In this document: one piece after another, positions 58,329 through 64,000 of the stretch
How the letters are laid out: every line of letters begins with the position of its first letter
Numbering within the stretch: position 1 is the first letter of the stretch
Assembly (NCBI RefSeq): GCF_019468565.1
Contig: NZ_CP080521.1
Location: forward strand, 6,510,001 to 6,574,000
Direction: 5' to 3'
Length of the DNA stretch: 64,000 nt
Origin: Pseudonocardia sp. DSM 110487
GTDB taxonomy: Bacteria > Actinomycetota > Actinomycetes > Mycobacteriales > Pseudonocardiaceae
Notes under the pieces: generated by a model
What the model saw: the letters and a program-made list of their open reading frames with translations, nothing else
Database searches by the model: none
What the model was told of the DNA's origin: nothing
Program-made: the position numbers and the translations under genes

Positions 58329-61300
58329 GTGTCTGTCGTAGCCGCGGGGCAACGGGCCCCGATGGGTGTGGTCCTCGAGTACACGGAGCTCGGTCGGGAC
58401 GTCCGATGGCGGCCAGGGGAGCGCCTCGAGCAGCTGTTCGAGGAACAGCGCGACCGGATGCCAGAGGCGCACCTCGCGGTGGATGCCGCGGACGAGACGC
58501 TGACGTACCCGCAGCTGGACGCCAGGGCCAACCGGATGGCCCGGTACCTCCTCGACATCGGGGTCGGCCCGGGTGACCGTGTCGCGTTGCTCGTCGACCG
58601 GGCGGTGCAGGCCTACGTGGGGATGCTGGCCGTGCTGAAGGCAGGCGCCGCGTACGTCCCGCTCGACCCCGGGTTCCCGCGGGACCGCCTGTCCTACATC
58701 GTGACGGACGCGGGCGTGGGCGTGGTGCTGTCGGTCGAGCACCTGCTCCCCCACCTCGGGGAGGTCGATGCGGACGTCGTGTGCCTCGACACCGTCGCAG
58801 CCGAGATCGAGGCGTACGACGACACCCGGCCACCCGCGTCCGAGGACCGGCCGAAGAACGACGTCGCGTACGTCATCTACACCTCGGGATCCACGGGACG
58901 GCCCAAGGGCGTCGCGATCGAGCACGCGAGCATCTGCAACTTCGTCCGCGTCGCCGCGCAGGTGTACGGCGTGCGCCATGACGACCGGATGTACCAGGGC
59001 CTGACGATCGCGTTCGACTTCTCGGTCGAGGAGATCTGGGTGTCCTGGATGGTGGGGGCGACACTCGTGCCCAGACCGTCCGGCCCGAGCCTGCTCGGAC
59101 CCGAACTGCGGGAGTTCCTCACCGAGCGGCGGGTCACCGCCATGTGCTGCGTGCCGACGCTGCTCGCCACACTCGACGAAGACCTCCCCGACCTGCGCTT
59201 CCTGCTCGTCTCCGGGGAGGCGTGCCCGCACGACCTGATCGTGCGCTGGCACCGCAACGGCAGGCGGTTCCTCAACGTCTACGGCCCGACCGAGACGACG
59301 GTGACCGCGACGTGGACCGTCGCCGACCCGGACCGGGCGGTGACGATCGGGGTGCCGTTGCCCACCTACTCGATCGTCGTGCTCGACCAGGACGACCCGC
59401 ACCACGCGCTGCCACCCGGCGAGGTCGGCGAGATCGGCATCGCCGGGATCGGGCTGGCCAGGGGCTATCTGAACCGCGACGACGCCACCGCGAACGCGTT
59501 CGTGCCGGACTTCATCGGCATCCCGGGCAACCCGTCCGGCCGGATCTACCGCACGGGGGACCTCGGCCGGGTGAACGCCGACGGGGAGATCGAGTACCTG
59601 GGCCGGATCGACCTTCAGGTCAAGATCCGGGGCTACCGGATCGAGCTGACCGAGATCGAGTCCGTGATGCTGCAGGTCCCCGGCGTCGCGCAGGCGGTGG
59701 TGGACACCTACGAGGCCGTGCCGGGCACCGTCGAGCTGGTGGGCTACTACAGCACGCGCGACGACGCGGGCGGCCTGGACCCGGCGGAGATCACCGGGCT
59801 GCTGCGGGACCGGCTCCCGGCCTACATGGTGCCGACCTACCTGGAGCACCTGCCCGTCATCCCGATGACGACGAGCGACAAGGCGGACCGCAAGCGGCTC
59901 CCGCCCCCCACAACCCGCACGGCCGTCGATGAGCGGGAGCACCGCGCTCCGACGACCGGCACCGAGGAGGCCATGGCCGATGCGCTTGCCCGGACCCTCG
60001 GGACGGAGCGGGTCTCCGTCGACAGCCACTTCTTCGACGACCTGGGGGCGAACTCGCTGCTGATGGCGCAGTTCGCCACCCGGGTCCGCGAGGAGACGGA
60101 TCTGGCCCCACCGGCGATGAAGGACATCTACCTCAACCCGACGCTCGCGAAGCTCGCCGCGGTCGTCGGCGACGGTGGGGCGCGGACCGTGTCCACGGAG
60201 GAGGTCGACCAGGCCGGGACTTCCCGGTACGTCCTGTGCGGGGCCCTGCAGGTACTCGCCTTCCTCGCCTCGACGGTCGTCATGTCGGGCGTGCTCGTGG
60301 TGGGCCTCGAGCTGCTGACCACCGCGAACGGGTTCGTCGACCGATGGCTGCGGGCACTCGCCTTCACCGGCACGAGCTTCGTGGTGCTGACCGCACTCCC
60401 GATCGCGGCGAAGTGGCTGCTCGTCGGGCGCTGGAAGGAAGCGGACTTCCCCCTGTGGGGGCTGCGGTACCTGCGCTTCTGGATCGTGAAGCTGCTGGTC
60501 CGCGCGAACCCGATGGCGCTGTTCGCCGGGTCTCCCCTCTACAACGCCTACCTGCGCGCGCTGGGTGCCCGCATCGGGAGGAACGTCGTCATCCTGTCCC
60601 GCAACGTGCCCGTCTGCACCGATCTGCTGACGATCGGCGACGACACCGTGGTCCGGAAGGACACCTTCTTCAACGGCTACCGGGTGGACGCGGGCCGGGT
60701 CCGGACCGGCTCGGTGACGATCGGCTCCGACGCGCTGGTGAGCGAGCACGCGGTGCTCGACATCGGCTCGTCGATGGGCGACCGGACGCAGCTGGGCCAT
60801 GCCTCGTCCCTGCAGACGGGGCAGGCCGTACCCGACGGCGAACCATGGCACGGGTCCCCCGCGGAACCGTCCGATGTCGACTACCGGCGGGTCGGCCCGG
60901 CCCGCTGCGGTCGGCTGCGCCGGTTCCTGTTCGCGTCGGCGCAGCTGGCGGGCGTGCTGGTCTACGCGCCGATCCTGCCGGCGCTGCTGCTGCCGCTGAT
61001 CACGGACCTACCGCTGATCGCACGCACCTGGAGCGATGAGGTCGCCGCCGGGACGTCGGCGGGCTTCTACCTGGAGGCGCTGGCCTACACCGCCGTGCTG
61101 TACGTCGGCGGTCTGGTGCTCGGCCTCGCGCTCATCATGACCGTGCCGCGGCTGCTGAACCTCGGCCTGCGGCCGGACACCGTCTATCCCCTGTACGGGA
61201 TCCGGTACTGGTTCCAGCGGGCCCTCGCGCGCGCGACCAACTCCCGCTTCTACACCTACCTGTTCGGCGACAGCTCGGCGATCGTGCACTACCTGCGCAC

Positions 61301-62360
61301 CCTCGGGTACGACGTGGGCAAACCGCTGGTGCAGAGCGGCTCGAACTTCGGTGTCGAGGTGCGCCAGGAGTCGCCGTTCCTGAGCTCGGTGGGCCGGGGG
61401 ACGATGGTCTCCGACGGCCTGTCGATGATGAACGCGGAGTTCTCGAGCACGTCCTTCCGGGTGCGACGCGCCGCGCTCGGGGAACGCAGCTTCCTCGGGA
61501 ACAACATCGCCTACCCGGCGGGCGGCCGGACGGGTGAGAACTGCCTGCTCGGCACCAAGGTGATGGTCCCGCTGGACGGCGAGGTGCGGGAGGGGGTCGG
61601 GCTGCTCGGCTCGCCGAGCTTCGAGATCCCCCGCACGGTGGAGCGAGACCACGCATTCGACCACCTCGAGACCGGGGAGGAACGGCGCAAGCGCCTCCGG
61701 GCGAAGAACCGGCACAACGCCGCGACGGCGGGGATCTTCCTGCTCGCCAACTTCGTGAACCTCTACGTCGTCGGGTTGGTCAGCCTGTTCGCGCTGGACA
61801 ACTTCGGGCGGTTCGGCGTCCTCGCCGTCGCGGCGGCCACATTCGTCTCCTTCGTGGTCAGCATCGCGTTCTTCGTGCTGCTCGAACGCGCCGTCACGGC
61901 GTTCCGGGCCATGCGACCCCGGTTCTGCTCGATCTACGACCCGTACTTCTGGTGGCACGAGCGGTTCTGGAAGATGAGCGCCGGGGCCTACCTGGCGCTG
62001 TTCAACGGCACCCCGATGAAGAACCTGCTGTGGCGGGCGCTCGGTGTGCGGATCGGGCACAAGGTGTTCGACGACGGCTGCGCAATTCCGGAGAAGACGC
62101 TCGTCACGATCGGCGACCACGCGTCGCTCAATGCCGGGAGCACGATCCAGGCCCACTCGCTCGAGGACGGCACGTTCAAGTCCGACTACATCACGATCGG
62201 CCCGGGCTGCACGCTCGGCACGTACGCGTTCGCGCACTACGGGGTCACCATGCAAGAGGGTTCGGTGCTCGACGCCGACGCCTTCCTGATGAAGGGCGAG
62301 GACGTGCCCCCGCGGGCGCGATACCGCGGGAACCCGGCCCGGGAGGCGGCGGTCTCATGA
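58329..62360 (+). CDS. Pls/PosA-family membrane NRPS (cationic homopolymer synthetase type)
   Basis: This protein of about 1,343 residues has the layout of epsilon-poly-L-lysine synthetase (Pls): an adenylation domain (about 30-555), one carrier domain (about 560-625, DLGANSLLM with phosphopantetheine Ser near 576), then three repeats of two membrane helices plus a soluble hexapeptide beta-helix domain. The helices are near 637-700, 865-940 and 1131-1188; the soluble domains are near 747-830, 998-1104 and 1237-1340. Adenylation motifs include YTSGSTGRPKG, FDFSVEEIW, NVYGPTETT and YRTGDLGRVNADGEIEYLGR. Glu after FDFSV fits a cationic amino acid such as Lys, Orn or Dab. The product would be a short isopeptide or peptide homopolymer made without condensation or thioesterase domains. 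GTG 58329 is the likeliest start (GGGGGAGGCG upstream). Confidence 0.9.
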   Translation: MSVVAAGQRAPMGVVLEYTELGRDVRWRPGERLEQLFEEQRDRMPEAHLAVDAADETLTYPQLDARANRMARYLLDIGVGPGDRVALLVDRAVQAYVGMLAVLKAGAAYVPLDPGFPRDRLSYIVTDAGVGVVLSVEHLLPHLGEVDADVVCLDTVAAEIEAYDDTRPPASEDRPKNDVAYVIYTSGSTGRPKGVAIEHASICNFVRVAAQVYGVRHDDRMYQGLTIAFDFSVEEIWVSWMVGATLVPRPSGPSLLGPELREFLTERRVTAMCCVPTLLATLDEDLPDLRFLLVSGEACPHDLIVRWHRNGRRFLNVYGPTETTVTATWTVADPDRAVTIGVPLPTYSIVVLDQDDPHHALPPGEVGEIGIAGIGLARGYLNRDDATANAFVPDFIGIPGNPSGRIYRTGDLGRVNADGEIEYLGRIDLQVKIRGYRIELTEIESVMLQVPGVAQAVVDTYEAVPGTVELVGYYSTRDDAGGLDPAEITGLLRDRLPAYMVPTYLEHLPVIPMTTSDKADRKRLPPPTTRTAVDEREHRAPTTGTEEAMADALARTLGTERVSVDSHFFDDLGANSLLMAQFATRVREETDLAPPAMKDIYLNPTLAKLAAVVGDGGARTVSTEEVDQAGTSRYVLCGALQVLAFLASTVVMSGVLVVGLELLTTANGFVDRWLRALAFTGTSFVVLTALPIAAKWLLVGRWKEADFPLWGLRYLRFWIVKLLVRANPMALFAGSPLYNAYLRALGARIGRNVVILSRNVPVCTDLLTIGDDTVVRKDTFFNGYRVDAGRVRTGSVTIGSDALVSEHAVLDIGSSMGDRTQLGHASSLQTGQAVPDGEPWHGSPAEPSDVDYRRVGPARCGRLRRFLFASAQLAGVLVYAPILPALLLPLITDLPLIARTWSDEVAAGTSAGFYLEALAYTAVLYVGGLVLGLALIMTVPRLLNLGLRPDTVYPLYGIRYWFQRALARATNSRFYTYLFGDSSAIVHYLRTLGYDVGKPLVQSGSNFGVEVRQESPFLSSVGRGTMVSDGLSMMNAEFSSTSFRVRRAALGERSFLGNNIAYPAGGRTGENCLLGTKVMVPLDGEVREGVGLLGSPSFEIPRTVERDHAFDHLETGEERRKRLRAKNRHNAATAGIFLLANFVNLYVVGLVSLFALDNFGRFGVLAVAAATFVSFVVSIAFFVLLERAVTAFRAMRPRFCSIYDPYFWWHERFWKMSAGAYLALFNGTPMKNLLWRALGVRIGHKVFDDGCAIPEKTLVTIGDHASLNAGSTIQAHSLEDGTFKSDYITIGPGCTLGTYAFAHYGVTMQEGSVLDADAFLMKGEDVPPRARYRGNPAREAAVS

Positions 62361-63004
62361 CGGTGCGGTCACACCGAGCGGTGCTGGCGGTCGTGGCGCT
62401 GGCGGCTGTGGCCGTCGGAGTGATCCTGATCGGTCGCAGCCCCGAGCCGACGGACATCCCGGTCGCCGACCGCTGCGTGGCGGAGCCGGGCGCGACGCAG
62501 CGGGACGTGGACACCGACGACAGCCCCGAGGCGCCGTGGGAGCACGTACCCGGGCAGGAGGTCACGGTCTACTTCACGACCGGGGAGCTGCCGCCCCGGT
62601 ACGCCGCCTTCGTCGAGGAAGGCGCCGCGCTCTGGTCGCGGAGCCCGTGCGTCGAGGCACTCGCCGTCCCCGAGTGCCCGGACGGGGCGAACTGCTCGAC
62701 CGTCGTCGCGGAAGCCAGGGAGGACAGCCGCAGCGACGACACGGACGGGGAATCCGAGGGGGTCGATCGGGCTGGGGTGCGCCTGGCCAACACGATCTCG
62801 CTCTACACCGACGTGCTGGACACGCAAACCGACAACGGCGCGCTGGCCACCGTCGTGCACGAGATGGGGCACGCGCTCGGTCTGGTGCACCGCGACGACC
62901 CCGACTCGGTGATGAACGCGGTGACCGACGACGACACGGATCCGAGGCCGGATGCCGTCGACTTCGCGAATCTCGTCGTGCTCTACGGGGCGCAAGCCGG
63001 TTGA
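62357..63004 (+). CDS. Secreted matrixin-like zinc metalloprotease coupled to the NRPS
   Basis: This 215-residue protein has an N-terminal membrane/signal segment (AVLAVVALAAVAVGVILIG) and a metzincin site HEMGHALGLVH (HExxHxxGxxH, residues about 170-180), followed by a Met-turn-like DSVMNAV. The ATG overlaps the NRPS stop as ATGA, so expression is locked to the synthetase. A probable outside-facing protease next to a polymer synthetase suggests trimming or breakdown of the polymer, or self-protection; known poly-lysine producers also carry polymer-degrading enzymes, though of other families. There is no pro-domain Cys switch of the classic type. The role is inference. Confidence 0.87.
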   Translation: MTVRSHRAVLAVVALAAVAVGVILIGRSPEPTDIPVADRCVAEPGATQRDVDTDDSPEAPWEHVPGQEVTVYFTTGELPPRYAAFVEEGAALWSRSPCVEALAVPECPDGANCSTVVAEAREDSRSDDTDGESEGVDRAGVRLANTISLYTDVLDTQTDNGALATVVHEMGHALGLVHRDDPDSVMNAVTDDDTDPRPDAVDFANLVVLYGAQAG

Positions 63005-63758
63005 ACGCTGATCGCAGGATCCGCTCGACGCGCGACACGGGTCGCGGCGCTCCTCGGCAGCTTCCTCGGCAGCTTCGGCCGCCCCGTCGAGCGCTTCAGC
63101 CGCCACGCCCCCGCGAGCACGACGACGCCCTCCTCACATCCGCTACTTGCGAGCTGCGCCGGAAGTGATCCGCGCCGTCTACCTGCGGCTGTTCACTCTG
63201 CCGTCCGCGTGCGAGTCGTTCGGATGTCCTGTCACTGGGTCATACGGGGACCCTCACTCCCCGGCGTGCTCCGGTCGGGCGGACCTGCCCCAACGAATGT
63301 TGCGTCCTAGCCCATAAGACTCGGCACCCGGCCGAAACAGTCATCGTCATCGTTTCCGTACGGCATCGGTCGAACGTTGCAGCTCATCTTGCGTCGTTAC
63401 GCCCGATGGCCGTGTCCGGGCGCCGCTCGTCCCCCGCTTCGCGTAGATGGCTGCGGGCTGTAACGGTCCTCGCGGCCATGCGGGTGACGGTGCGTAACTG
63501 CCGACGCGGCCTTCGAGGAGAGGCGCAAGGATCGAAGGCGGGTCTCCGCCGGACCGATCGTCCGGCCGGAACGTCCACCGAACCGTCGTCCCAGGGGGAC
63601 ACCCATCTCGTTTCCAGGGTTGGGCGCCGGTTGGAGGGGGAGGGGGATGGAAGGTCGGCCGCGACAGGAGTCGAGGCACCGCGCCGGCGACAGTCCGCGT
63701 CCGGCTCTCCGCCGGCTCGCTGCGGAGCTGGACGATCTGCTGCGCACCGTCGCAGAGG
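63005..63758. other. Gene-poor 750-base stretch after the NRPS operon
   Basis: No well-supported gene is present. It contains a perfect 12-bp tandem duplication TCCTCGGCAGCT (63051-63074) and a small hairpin GGGGA/TCCCC (63246-63262) that could end the NRPS-protease transcript. A purine-rich tract before ATG 63647 opens a frame of about 75 codons overlapping the next gene antisense; I do not trust it. Base composition is slightly less biased than in the coding parts. Confidence 0.5.
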
Positions 63759-64000
63759 TCAGGGCGTCTCGTCTTCGGCAGCTAGCTGATGCTCGATCTG
63801 CTCGACGCGGTCCCGCAGCTCCCGGATCTCCTGACCCAAGCAGTCGAGCGCGTGCAGGACCGGATCCCTGACCTCGTCCTCGTGCGGCTCCGGCGATTCA
63901 CCGCGTAGTACGTGGTCGAGGTAGTCGGACGGCCATCCCAGGGCGTCCGACACCGCGGCGAGGGTCTGTGGCCGTCGGCGGCGCGGGTTGAGGTTGTTCT
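63759..64000 (-). CDS. HTH (XRE-like) regulator, N-terminus cut by window edge
   Basis: The frame is open to the right edge, so the 5' end is missing. The visible part reads NLNPRRRRPQTLAAVSDALGWPSDYLDHVLRGE, where TLAAVSDALGW...YLDHVLRG resembles the second half of an XRE helix-turn-helix. A short helical tail with LDCLGQEIRELRDRVEQIEHQL, a coiled-coil dimerisation segment, follows. The GTG at 63953 lies inside the HTH, so the true start is beyond the window. Similar small HTH-coiled-coil proteins are common orphans in actinobacteria. Confidence 0.7.
   Translation of the reverse strand, partial: NNLNPRRRRPQTLAAVSDALGWPSDYLDHVLRGESPEPHEDEVRDPVLHALDCLGQEIRELRDRVEQIEHQLAAEDETP

Noticed and set aside
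63647..63871. Plus-strand frame of about 75 codons with a strong purine-rich ribosome-like site
   Set aside because: Its second half is antisense to the edge HTH gene, whose helix-turn-helix and coiled coil are convincing. The first half has no family resemblance, so coding is not supported.
1..64000. CRISPR arrays, rRNA operons, prophage or conjugative modules
   Set aside because: I found no regularly spaced identical repeats, rRNA-like sequence, integrase, portal, terminase or relaxase genes anywhere in the window; the only tRNA recognised is tRNA-Sec.

Overview
The window is high-GC actinobacterial chromosome, most like Pseudonocardia or a close relative. The evidence is the extreme third-position GC, frequent GTG and occasional TTG starts, leaderless and GTGA/ATGA-coupled genes, an XRE-DUF397 cassette, and a gene order that, from memory, follows Mycobacterium tuberculosis Rv2169c to Rv2196 closely. 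The conserved order runs DUF3040, GNAT, lppM, metF, idsA2, mptA, Rv2175c, pknL, aroG, RNase AS, PlsC-type acyltransferase, ArsA ATPase, SRPBCC proteins, fadD15, [island], pimB, NlpC/P60, UvrC-like nuclease, trpD, ctaE, qcrC, qcrA, qcrB. I assigned many functions from both the protein sequence and this synteny. The species is inferred, not proven.

Regions. 1-4.9 kb: DUF3040 gene (cut by the window edge), a methyltransferase, a ParA-type ATPase, a small HEPN/DUF6504 pair beside a perfect LexA (SOS) box, a GNAT protein and LppM. 4.9-11.2 kb: metF, then a prenyl synthase, phytoene desaturase, mannosyltransferase and phytoene synthase, so carotenoid genes are interleaved with lipoglycan synthesis. 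11.2-22.3 kb: PknL kinase (here with three PASTA domains) and its partner regulator, aroG, RNase AS, acyltransferase, ROK sugar kinase, ArsA ATPase, lipid-binding-fold proteins and a phosphoesterase. 22.3-24.3 kb: fadD15 and a small membrane protein.

24.4-37.9 kb is a selenium/formate island placed between fadD15 and pimB. selB, selA and selD, a tRNA-Sec, and a formate dehydrogenase operon whose catalytic subunit has an in-frame UGA followed by a bacterial SECIS hairpin together form a complete selenocysteine system for one visible selenoprotein. The island is split by an SOS-boxed DUF222/HNH endonuclease gene. Immediately after it is a 1.8-kb element bounded by about 73-bp inverted repeats and CTAG, which carries only a TetR regulator and a short-chain dehydrogenase, divergently transcribed, and no transposase.

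37.9-53.3 kb: pimB, a secreted NlpC/P60 hydrolase, a NYN-domain protein, a DnaQ/GIY-YIG nuclease, a long repeat-like intergenic block, an AfsR-like STAND regulator, trpD with an overlapping receiver-like gene, and the ctaE-qcrCAB respiratory operon ending in a strong terminator. 53.3-64 kb: a leaderless MarR operon, a GT87-type glycosyltransferase coupled to an XRE-DUF397-DUF397 cassette, a STAS protein, an F420-type oxidoreductase, and a Pls/PosA-family membrane NRPS translationally coupled to a secreted matrixin-like zinc protease. This last pair is the best candidate for an undescribed natural-product system. The window ends in a 750-bp gene-poor stretch and an edge-truncated HTH gene.
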